DNA from: Bacteroidota bacterium
GTDB taxonomy: Bacteria; Bacteroidota; Bacteroidia; NS11-12g; UBA955
Direction of reading: 5' to 3'
DNA length: 33,903 bases
NCBI GenBank assembly: GCA_025354385.1
Contig: JANXMZ010000012.1
Span: forward strand, 1-33,903
Position numbers and translations under genes: made by a program
The notes under the pieces: model-generated
What the model was told of the DNA's origin: nothing
Seen by the model: the letters and a program-made list of their open reading frames with translations, nothing else
Databases searched by the model: none
In this document: positions 8,031 through 15,270 of the stretch, one piece after another
Numbering within the stretch: the stretch's first letter is position 1
How the letters are laid out: each line of letters opens with the position of its first letter

Positions 8031-9044
8031 ATGACCAAAAAATTTATATTTATCACTAATTCATTTGCATTATTTATCCTTTTAGTAATGAGCGGGTGCA
8101 AAGAAAACCGTTTGGAAGTCAATGTTTCAGACATAGATGTAAAACTGCAAATCAAACATTTTGAGACAGATTTATTCGAGAATAAGTTGAACTCATATGA
8201 AGATGCTCAAAAAAAATATGGTGTATTTTTAGATGATTACATGCATGGTATTCTTGGATTAACGGATAGCAGTGCTGCTGCTTTCCAACAGTTATTACAG
8301 TTAAGGAACAGTCCTAATTTTAAAAGCGTTTATCAACAAGTTCAATCGAAATATAGAGATTTTACACCTTATGAAAAAGAGCTAACAGATGCTTACAAAC
8401 ATTTCAAATATTATTTCCCCAATGAAAAAATTCCGACCATTATAACTTTTACCAGTAATTTTAGTTTTTATTTAAATCCTGTTGGCGAAGATTATATTGG
8501 CATTGGGTTAGACATGCACATGGGCTCTGATTATAAGGTATACGATTATGCCAATATTGAGCAATACTGGCGAAAAATATTAACCCCGCAAACAATTGTT
8601 ACTAACCATATGATGGCCCACGCCAACGATTTATTTGCCACTACTAATACAGGCCAAACCTTTGCAGATGAGATGGTGTATTATGGCAAACTACTTTATT
8701 TTCTTGACGCAACATTGCCAAATGTTCCCGATGAAATAAAAATTGGCATGACAAAAGCAGAATTTGATTGGTGTAAGGCAGAAGAAAAAAATATTTGGGC
8801 TTTTATTGTTAAAGAAAAATACCTGTATGAAACCGAAAGCAAAAAATATGAAAAGCTCATTAACGAAGGTCCAAAAACTATTTTGAGTGGAGTACCAGAA
8901 GGAGCACCAGCTATGCTAGGGCGTTACACAGGATGGATGCTCATACGACAATTGATGAATGAAAACACCGACATTACACTTCCTGATTTGATGAAGAATG
9001 GAGATGCAAAAAAAATAATTCAGGAGAGCGGATATAAACCATAA
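8031..9044 (+). CDS. gldB: Gliding motility lipoprotein GldB
   Basis: A 337-residue lipoprotein: hydrophobic leader then the lipobox LVMSGC, with the acylated Cys at residue 23. The body matches the GldB family as I know it: LQIKHFETDLFENKL early on, IITFTSNFSFYLNPVGEDYIGIGLDMHMGSDYKVY in the middle (quoted discontinuously, residues about 138-172), and a C-terminal GRYTGWMLIRQLMNEN. GldB is needed for gliding and is associated with the Gld/T9SS machinery at the envelope; its molecular role is not settled. The next gene downstream is a type II NADH dehydrogenase, not gldC, which often follows gldB in flavobacteria. The spacing to the divergent barrel gene is 26 bases. Confidence 0.85.
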   Translation: MTKKFIFITNSFALFILLVMSGCKENRLEVNVSDIDVKLQIKHFETDLFENKLNSYEDAQKKYGVFLDDYMHGILGLTDSSAAAFQQLLQLRNSPNFKSVYQQVQSKYRDFTPYEKELTDAYKHFKYYFPNEKIPTIITFTSNFSFYLNPVGEDYIGIGLDMHMGSDYKVYDYANIEQYWRKILTPQTIVTNHMMAHANDLFATTNTGQTFADEMVYYGKLLYFLDATLPNVPDEIKIGMTKAEFDWCKAEEKNIWAFIVKEKYLYETESKKYEKLINEGPKTILSGVPEGAPAMLGRYTGWMLIRQLMNENTDITLPDLMKNGDAKKIIQESGYKP

Positions 9045-9100
9045 TGTTGAACACCATTTATTCGGCATATAATTTGACTACACTATAACAACCATATATT

Positions 9101-10387
9101 ATGCAACCCAATATACCAGCTTCTGAATTACCACGAGTTGTCATTATAGGCGGTGGGTTTGCAGGGCTTAAAATTGCATCAGGATTAAAAAATTCACCAT
9201 TTCAAGTGGTGCTTTTAGATAAAAATAATTTTCATCAATTTCAGCCTTTGTACTATCAAGTTGCAACTGCAAGTTTGGAACCAAGTGCCATTGCTTTTCC
9301 ATTTAGAAAAATATTTCAGCACTACAAAAATTTTCATTTTAGAGAAACACTTGTTAAGAATATAGACTATGAGGAACAAGTAATAAACTGCAGCATTGGG
9401 CAGATTCGATATGATTATTTAGTGATGGCCATGGGTACTGATACTAATTTTTACAAAATAGAGTCCATACAGGAAAATGGTTTTCCTATGAAAACAGTTT
9501 CTGAAGCATTAAAATTAAGAAACACAATTCTAGAAAATTTTGAGTATGCACTTGTGGCAGATAATTTAGAAGATCAAAATAAAAATTTGGACATTGTTAT
9601 TGTTGGCGGTGGGCCAACAGGTGTTGAATTGGCTGGTGCTTTGGCTGATTTAAGAAATGATGTATTGCCCAAAGATTATCCTGAAATTGATTTCAACCAA
9701 ATGAACATTCGCCTTATTGAATCGAGCACGGGACTATTAGCTGCCATGAGCAAAAAAGCAGGTGGTCTTGCATTAAAATATTTGCAAAAATTAAAGGTGG
9801 ATGTGCAATGTGGCATTAGTGTCAAAAGTTTTCAGAACAATGAAGTTGAACTCTCCGATGGCACCATAATAAAAGCTAAAACTTTGATATGGGCCGCTGG
9901 TGTAAGTGCCAATAAAATTGAAGGTTTGCCCGATGAGGCTTACGGGTTTTCGAATAGATTAAAAGTAAATCAATTCAATCTGGTTAACGGCTTCGATAAT
10001 ATTTTTGCAATTGGTGATTTAAGTTTGATGATAGATGATCAATACCCAAAGGGACATCCTCAGGTTGCACAAGTTGCTATTCAGCAAGCCAACCTTTTAA
10101 CCAAAAATTTGCTCTATAGTACATCTGAAAAAGCAATGAAAGGTTTTAAGTATAAAGACAAAGGCAGTATGGCTACTATAGGTCGCAATCTAGCAGTAGT
10201 AGATTTGCCATTCTGGTCGTTCGGTGGATTCTTTGCCTGGTTAATATGGATGTTTGTGCATTTGATGTCCATAGTGGGTGTTAAAAATAGATTTTTTATT
10301 TTTATTAACTGGACATGGAATTATTTCACAAAAGACCAGTCGTTGCGGTTAATAATTCGTCCAAAAACAAAACAATCTTTTAGTTGA
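9101..10387 (+). CDS. ndh: Type II NADH:quinone oxidoreductase (NDH-2)
   Basis: A 428-residue flavoprotein. It oxidises NADH and reduces menaquinone or ubiquinone at the inner face of the membrane without pumping protons. The FAD-binding Rossmann motif VVIIGGGFAGLKIA lies at about residues 13-26 and the NADH-binding motif IVIVGGGPTGVELAGAL near residue 165. The FAD-contacting segments TLIWAAGVSANKIEG and NIFAIGDLS follow, as does the quinone-site stretch HPQVAQVAIQQ. The C-terminus (FWSFGGFFAWLIWMFVHLM) is the hydrophobic membrane anchor seen in the family. It lies 56 bases after gldB and 19 bases before the next gene, so it may be co-transcribed. It would take up electrons from the NADH pool made by acyl-CoA catabolism. 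Confidence 0.9.
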   Translation: MQPNIPASELPRVVIIGGGFAGLKIASGLKNSPFQVVLLDKNNFHQFQPLYYQVATASLEPSAIAFPFRKIFQHYKNFHFRETLVKNIDYEEQVINCSIGQIRYDYLVMAMGTDTNFYKIESIQENGFPMKTVSEALKLRNTILENFEYALVADNLEDQNKNLDIVIVGGGPTGVELAGALADLRNDVLPKDYPEIDFNQMNIRLIESSTGLLAAMSKKAGGLALKYLQKLKVDVQCGISVKSFQNNEVELSDGTIIKAKTLIWAAGVSANKIEGLPDEAYGFSNRLKVNQFNLVNGFDNIFAIGDLSLMIDDQYPKGHPQVAQVAIQQANLLTKNLLYSTSEKAMKGFKYKDKGSMATIGRNLAVVDLPFWSFGGFFAWLIWMFVHLMSIVGVKNRFFIFINWTWNYFTKDQSLRLIIRPKTKQSFS

Positions 10388-10406
10388 ATATTTGAAAAAA
10401 AGTAAT

Positions 10407-11339
10407 ATGTTTGAATACAAAATGAATAATTTGAGAAATAGTTTAGTGGGCACTTGCCTATTCGCTTACTCTTCATTAATGAGTCAAGGCGAGAGCTATT
10501 TTGACTTTACACCCAAATGGAAAAAAGGCGATAAATTTGTTTATCAATTAGCAGAAACCAAATACAAACAAAACCCTTACGGTCAATTTTTATACATTCA
10601 ATACGACACCAGTTACATGATTTTTAATGTCACTGATAAAAATGATAGCAATACTTTGGTAAACCTTAATTATGCAAAAGGGTATTATAACGGTATACCA
10701 ACTAAAGATGTTATGAATGCCCCTGATTTGTTGCAAACCGAAACTTACCAATTGGTTTTCGATAGTAAAGGTGAATTTATCGAACTCTCTAATTGGGAAA
10801 ATTTTGCGAAAATCCTCATCAACAACCTTAAAATAGAATACAAAAATAATTTATTGGATTCCAATACACTTAAGTATTATTATATCTATTATCACAGTCA
10901 AGAAAATGTTGAAAAAACAGTATTGCCAAGGGTTTTAGAACTAACAGATTTATTTGGCAAAACTTATACGGCTGAAACCGATTTTACCATAGCCAAAGAA
11001 ATTGTCAATCCATTTGGTGGTCAGAATTTAATGAAGTCGGGGACCTTCCGGGCCTTTAAAGATCCAAAGTCAAAAAACTCTGTTTTTTTTAAAGGTCAGA
11101 TTAAAACCAATTACGAAGACAATGAAACACTTCAAGAAGATTACTATGCTTTTATCAATTCTGTAAGACCAGAAAATTTTGACGAAGGTGCACCATACAT
11201 TTACATTCTTGATGCCTATGAATATCAATTCGGCAATATCAATAAACTCATCGTTCAATACAACACAACCCATACCGTATACTTGGGCAATGACAAGCAA
11301 GGATTAGACCGCAGCTACCATTTGGTTAGCTTAAATTAG
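10407..11339 (+). CDS. Secreted protein of unknown function
   Basis: About 310 residues. The frame opens at a TTG (10392); ATG codons follow at 10407 and 10422. A signal-peptide-like stretch (MNNLRNSLVGTCLFAYSSLMSQG) begins at the second ATG, so 10422 is a real alternative start. The mature part has no motif I recognise. It is aromatic-rich and probably beta-rich, with segments such as FDFTPKWKKGDKFVYQLAET and TYQLVFDSKGEFIEL. The last form resembles periplasmic Bacteroidota proteins in which a calculated quantity is expressed relative to a stored reference, but this is not evidence of function. It is followed after 7 bases by the membrane protein gene, which indicates co-transcription. Confidence 0.6.
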   Translation: MFEYKMNNLRNSLVGTCLFAYSSLMSQGESYFDFTPKWKKGDKFVYQLAETKYKQNPYGQFLYIQYDTSYMIFNVTDKNDSNTLVNLNYAKGYYNGIPTKDVMNAPDLLQTETYQLVFDSKGEFIELSNWENFAKILINNLKIEYKNNLLDSNTLKYYYIYYHSQENVEKTVLPRVLELTDLFGKTYTAETDFTIAKEIVNPFGGQNLMKSGTFRAFKDPKSKNSVFFKGQIKTNYEDNETLQEDYYAFINSVRPENFDEGAPYIYILDAYEYQFGNINKLIVQYNTTHTVYLGNDKQGLDRSYHLVSLN

Positions 11340-11346
11340 TAGATGA

Positions 11347-12789
11347 ATGCAGAATAAATCAATTAGAATTGCATTCTTTTTTATTGCCATTCTTTTAGGT
11401 TTTTTGTATTTTCAAAGTCAAGGCATTGAAGGTGGACAAGACAGTTGGCAGCATTTTCTGATTTCTAAATACGCCATCAAATATCCCAACCTGTTGTTGG
11501 ATCAATGGAACAAACCAGTGTTCACTTGGTTCACTGTTTTTATTTGTCAAAAAGGAATGGAAGCCCTTGTTGCCTTTAATATTATTTGTGTATTGGCAAG
11601 TGGTTTATTGATTGCATTGGCACTTAAAAAAAACAATATTAGCAATGCTTGGCTCGCAATTCCATTTCTTTGCTTCTGCCCTATCCTATTAGGCAATACT
11701 ATTTCTTGTTTAACGGAACCTTTGAATACATTTTTATTAAGTCTTGTTTTTTATTTGTGGTTTTGCAAACATTTAAAAAGTGCCGTTGCACTCGCATCGC
11801 TTTTACCATTTGTAAGAACGGAAGGATTTGTTATTTGTGGAGCATTGTTTTTTATTATTCTTTATGAGAAACAATACAAGTTGCTTTTTTGGCTTTTAAT
11901 AGGCAGCATCATTATGAATTTTGCAGGTTTTGTTGTAACAGGAAAACCATTTTGGATTATTACAGAAAACCCTTATTTAAAATTTGAGCAGGAAGGTCAG
12001 TTTGACCCAGGCAGTGGTGAATTACTATACTATGTAAAGCAAGCGCGTGCCCTATTTGGGATACCATTACTCGTCTTGTTATTAACCTTACACATTCTGT
12101 TTCTTTATAAAATATATAAGAAGAAAGCAATTCAAGATTTACCTCATACTAGAATGGTGATGTTGGTATTCTGGTTTTATTTTGCAGCACATACCCTTAT
12201 TTATTATTTTGGCATTTTGGGCAGTCATGGCTTAGTGCGCGTAATGGCAGTTACAGCGCCTTGTATTGCTATCTTGGCGGTATATGGATTCAATTATATT
12301 GTTGAATTATTGCCTATTTTTAAATATAAAAATATCGTCCTACCTTTGGTAATAGTTTTAGCCACCTTGCATGTGGGTTACAAAGAAAATCATTATGCCA
12401 AACCCTATCATCCTAATGAGGCAAGCGTAAAAGTGGATAAATCGCTTACCAATTTTGAACTTGCTACCGAATGGCTTAAAAGGGAAAACCTGCTCAACCG
12501 AACAATTATTCATCAATTACCGGCCTTTAATGTTTTAATGAACAAAGACCCTTATGACCCGCATTCTAGTTATTATATTTGGAGTATAAACAAACCAGAC
12601 GACTGGGCAGAAAAAGGGGTTATTGTTGTATGGGATGGTTTCTATAGTACCCGCGAGGGCAACATGCCTTTGGAATGGTTGATGAAAAATCCGAATTATA
12701 AATTAATACACAGCATTGATGGGTTCGAAAAATCTAAGGACTACCCTACCATTTATGATATTAGGATTTTTGAAAAGATTAATAAATAG
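11347..12789 (+). CDS. Polytopic membrane protein, GT-C glycosyltransferase-like
   Basis: A 480-residue protein with about ten hydrophobic segments in the first 350 residues and a soluble C-terminal domain of about 110 residues. Near the N-terminus, after the first membrane span, is GQDSWQHFLISKYAIKYPNL. An acidic residue in this first periplasmic loop is characteristic of GT-C lipid-sugar-dependent glycosyltransferases (GT39/mannosyltransferase type). Later features are FVRTEGFVICGALFF and GSHGLVRVMAVTAP. The topology fits a polyprenyl-phosphate-sugar-dependent transferase, but I cannot identify sugar or acceptor. It lies 7 bases after the preceding secreted-protein gene and converges on the hydrolase gene. 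Confidence 0.6.
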   Translation: MQNKSIRIAFFFIAILLGFLYFQSQGIEGGQDSWQHFLISKYAIKYPNLLLDQWNKPVFTWFTVFICQKGMEALVAFNIICVLASGLLIALALKKNNISNAWLAIPFLCFCPILLGNTISCLTEPLNTFLLSLVFYLWFCKHLKSAVALASLLPFVRTEGFVICGALFFIILYEKQYKLLFWLLIGSIIMNFAGFVVTGKPFWIITENPYLKFEQEGQFDPGSGELLYYVKQARALFGIPLLVLLLTLHILFLYKIYKKKAIQDLPHTRMVMLVFWFYFAAHTLIYYFGILGSHGLVRVMAVTAPCIAILAVYGFNYIVELLPIFKYKNIVLPLVIVLATLHVGYKENHYAKPYHPNEASVKVDKSLTNFELATEWLKRENLLNRTIIHQLPAFNVLMNKDPYDPHSSYYIWSINKPDDWAEKGVIVVWDGFYSTREGNMPLEWLMKNPNYKLIHSIDGFEKSKDYPTIYDIRIFEKINK

Positions 12790-12791
12790 TT

Positions 12792-14201
12792 TTATTTCAA
12801 CGCAAGAATCCATTCTGCTATCATTTTCAATGCCTCTTCCGAAAAAGTTTCATCAATTTTAACATATTCATTTATTGCTCCTGTATTAGCAGTTTGCATC
12901 AGGTGATTTAAATTTGGGAAGGTATGAACAGTGAAGTTGTTTAATTTTGATTTCGAAAAAATACTTGTAAGTATTACCGCATTTGATAACGCCTCCACTT
13001 GTACATCCTTACCACCATATATGGCCAAAGTAGCTTGTGTTATTTTACTTAAATTATCCATGGGATTGTAATTTATAAAATAATAAAACCAAGGTGTCAC
13101 TTGGGCGTGTATCTGTCTTTTTGCAATTTCAAATTCACGATAAAACCCTAATGTATCATGGCTCATCTGTTGTAATAAGGTTTCATGAACGAAGGTATCT
13201 AATCCAGATTTGGCGGAAGGATAATCGGGTTTAGATTTTAAGTAATTAAACAAACGGTGATTAATAGCAAGTTGTTTTTTTAAACTTTCATCGGAAGCCA
13301 TTCCCGATTTAAACACCAAACGCAATTGATCATACATCAAAGAGTCAATTGGGACGGCTGGACCAGCCACCATTACTTCAAAAGCTACTTTTTTATTTCG
13401 AGCAGCTATCATTGGTGCTATCATTCCTCCTTCGCTATGTCCCAATAAACCTGTTTTTTTTCTATCAATCTTATCTTCACTGTATAAAAAAGCGAATGCA
13501 AACTCAGCATCTTCTGCAAAATCTAAAGAGGTTGCATCTGCAAAATTACCTTCTGATTGTCCTGTGCCTCTATCGTCATAACGTAAAACAGCAATACCAT
13601 GTCTGGTTAAAAAATCTGCCAATACAAGAAATGGTTTATGTCCAAATACTTCGCTATTTCGGTCTTGTGGTCCCGAACCACTAATCAACACAACAGCAGG
13701 AAAAGGTCCTTTACCAACAGGCAAAGTGAGTGTTCCATGTAAGTTTATGTTTTTAATTGTATTTTTAAAAGTTACCTCTTTTACGATATATGGTAAATCG
13801 CCTTTAGGCTCTTGTGGTCGGCTCAATTTAGTATCCGAATTTAATTTGTAAAACGTGATGGGTAAATTGGCAGGACCTTGTTGCCATTTTACACTTAATG
13901 AATCACTTGGCATTATACTCCCTACTATTTTTAATTGCATCTTTGGTATCTCACATACCAACAATGCATCGTTATATGTAACAGTAGAGAATGGAATCCC
14001 AAAAGCACCTTGGTCGGGGCTATCAAAACTACCATTATAGCTCTCTTTCTCCTTAACGATATGTAATAAAATTTTCAGAGGTGTGCCTTGAATAATGAGT
14101 TGTCCTTGCCAGGCGCCAGTAATCTCCTTAGTCTGAGAAAAAGAAAATGTATTGATTAATAGTAAACCAATTAAAAGAGTTTGTTGTTTTATAATATTCA
14201 T
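12792..14201 (-). CDS. Secreted alpha/beta hydrolase
   Basis: A 469-residue protein with a signal peptide (MNIIKQQTLLIGLLLINTFSFSQ). Residues about 25-125 form a beta-rich N-terminal domain (GAWQGQLIIQGTPLKILLHI) found in front of many Bacteroidota esterases of this type. The hydrolase domain begins near residue 145, with LISGSGPQDRNSE as the oxyanion loop, YDDRGTGQSEG, the nucleophile elbow GLLGHSEGGMIAP (Ser in GHSEG), an acidic-residue candidate in IYGGKDVQVE, and a His candidate in FPNLNHLMQ. The active site therefore looks complete. Probable esterase or peptidase-like activity in the periplasm; substrate unknown. It follows the YIP1-like gene by 8 bases in an apparent operon with DUF2089. 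Confidence 0.85.
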   Translation of the reverse strand: MNIIKQQTLLIGLLLINTFSFSQTKEITGAWQGQLIIQGTPLKILLHIVKEKESYNGSFDSPDQGAFGIPFSTVTYNDALLVCEIPKMQLKIVGSIMPSDSLSVKWQQGPANLPITFYKLNSDTKLSRPQEPKGDLPYIVKEVTFKNTIKNINLHGTLTLPVGKGPFPAVVLISGSGPQDRNSEVFGHKPFLVLADFLTRHGIAVLRYDDRGTGQSEGNFADATSLDFAEDAEFAFAFLYSEDKIDRKKTGLLGHSEGGMIAPMIAARNKKVAFEVMVAGPAVPIDSLMYDQLRLVFKSGMASDESLKKQLAINHRLFNYLKSKPDYPSAKSGLDTFVHETLLQQMSHDTLGFYREFEIAKRQIHAQVTPWFYYFINYNPMDNLSKITQATLAIYGGKDVQVEALSNAVILTSIFSKSKLNNFTVHTFPNLNHLMQTANTGAINEYVKIDETFSEEALKMIAEWILALK

Positions 14202-14209
14202 ATCGATAA

Positions 14210-14797
14210 TTAAGCAATAAAAGTTCTGGTAATATAAGACGAGGCAATTTCGGCAACAAGCAATCCAACAATAAAGCTGATGATTAATTTTTTCCCTTTA
14301 AGGTTGGTACATGTTTTCCAAGCATTGAAGTAGAGAATTACCATCCAAACAATAAGCACCAGCGAGAAAATTGTTAGTACCGCAAAAATAATTGACTCCA
14401 TTGCATTTAAAGGCCACGAAGGATGTTGCTTATCTATCTCCATTAAACGCTCTGCTAACTTTAACTCCCAGCCGCCTGCATTGCTAATTGGTGCAATTGC
14501 GTATGGGAAACGCGCCAAAGCAAAGGTGCCTGCGATGTCTACAAATCTTGGTTTTGTTCCTAACATTAAGGACAATGGATAAAAAATGATCACTAAAATA
14601 AGCCATATCAAAATTTGATCTAATAAGGGACTTATTTGAATGGCATCACTCGAAAAATGCAAATCTAAAACGCCATCAAAACGGGCATTAAAAAACCCAC
14701 CTAGCAGGGCACCGATCATTATAAATAGAAAGCCAAAAGACAGTGCCTGAATTCCTGCAATTTTAATGAAAGGGTTGAAAATAAATTTATTTTTCAT
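14210..14797 (-). CDS. YIP1-like integral membrane protein
   Basis: A 195-residue protein with four or five predicted membrane spans, including KIAGIQALSFGFLFIMIGAL, LIWLILVIIFYPLSLMLG, FAVLTIFSLVLIVWMVIL and a final span LIISFIVGLLVAEIASSYI. The layout and the motif FALARFPYAIAPI resemble the Yip1/YIP1-domain family. No catalytic motif is seen. It is separated by a single base from the DUF2089 gene and by 8 bases from the hydrolase gene, so all three are almost certainly one transcript. The role is unknown; the pairing with a small zinc-ribbon/HTH protein suggests an envelope function under local control. Confidence 0.65.
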   Translation of the reverse strand: MKNKFIFNPFIKIAGIQALSFGFLFIMIGALLGGFFNARFDGVLDLHFSSDAIQISPLLDQILIWLILVIIFYPLSLMLGTKPRFVDIAGTFALARFPYAIAPISNAGGWELKLAERLMEIDKQHPSWPLNAMESIIFAVLTIFSLVLIVWMVILYFNAWKTCTNLKGKKLIISFIVGLLVAEIASSYITRTFIA

Positions 14798-14798
14798 A

Positions 14799-15095
14799 TT
14801 ATTTTTTTGATTTAAGTTCTTTTTCTGTTTTGCTTATTTTGGTTATTAAATCATCCAACATATTGCGAACAGTTGGATAACTCAATCCCAATTGGGTTGA
14901 CATATCTTTAATACTGCCACTTGTTTTTACAAATTGCAAAACAAAGTCAAGCTCTTCAGAATTCAAATAATTAAGCACAGGCAATTCAAATGCACCTTCT
15001 ATAGAAGTTTCGCAATTGGCACAATGCAAGCGCTGCACTTTCATCCTTCCTGCACAGCTAGGACAAGTTACTGGCAATATTTTTTGAATAGTCAT
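14799..15095 (-). CDS. DUF2089 family zinc-ribbon/HTH protein
   Basis: A 98-residue protein that fits DUF2089 well. The N-terminal zinc ribbon has Cys11-x-x-Cys14 and Cys25-x-x-Cys28 (CPSCAGRMKV and LHCANCETS). The linker IEGAFELPVLNYLNSEELDF is the usual family signature, and the C-terminal helix-turn-helix is SIKDMSTQLGLSYPTVRNML. It is probably a DNA-binding regulator in the cytoplasm. It is first in the DUF2089-YIP1-hydrolase operon, and an inverted repeat flanks the -7 box of its own promoter. Autoregulation of the operon is therefore a reasonable inference. No ligand is known to me. Confidence 0.9.
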   Translation of the reverse strand: MTIQKILPVTCPSCAGRMKVQRLHCANCETSIEGAFELPVLNYLNSEELDFVLQFVKTSGSIKDMSTQLGLSYPTVRNMLDDLITKISKTEKELKSKK

Positions 15096-15098
15096 ATT

Positions 15099-15125
15099 AA
15101 TAATATTTAATGCAAAGTTATTATT
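15099..15125. promoter_or_regulatory. Inverted repeat around the DUF2089 -7 box, possible operator
   Basis: AATAATA at 15099-15105 is the exact reverse complement of TATTATT at 15119-15125, with 13 bases between. The -7 box (15113-15120) lies in and against the right arm. A dimeric HTH protein bound here would block the promoter. The arms are AT-only in an AT-rich genome, so chance is not excluded. Confidence 0.35.
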
Positions 15126-15142
15126 ATTTACAATATATTCAA
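15113..15142 (-). promoter_or_regulatory. Promoter of the DUF2089 operon
   Basis: On the minus strand TTG (15142-15140) precedes TAACTTTG (15120-15113) with a spacer of 19 bases, an exact match to TAnnTTTG. The gap from the box to the ATG is 17 bases. Confidence 0.7.
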
Positions 15143-15258
15143 TTTTATTTATAAATATTTTCCATAAAGTGAAAAGTAAAGGGGAAATCTCCTATAATAT
15201 TACATCTTTTTCCTCCCTCTTGTTCGAATAAATTCAACAAACAGAATCATTTATTCTA

Positions 15259-15266
15259 TACATTTG
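15259..15266 (+). promoter_or_regulatory. -7 box of the prolyl oligopeptidase gene
   Basis: TACATTTG matches TAnnTTTG exactly and is followed by C, as in the extended form. It ends only 4 bases before the ATG at 15271. No TTTG lies at 19 bases upstream, so the -33 element is not evident. Confidence 0.55.
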
Positions 15267-15270
15267 CTTT

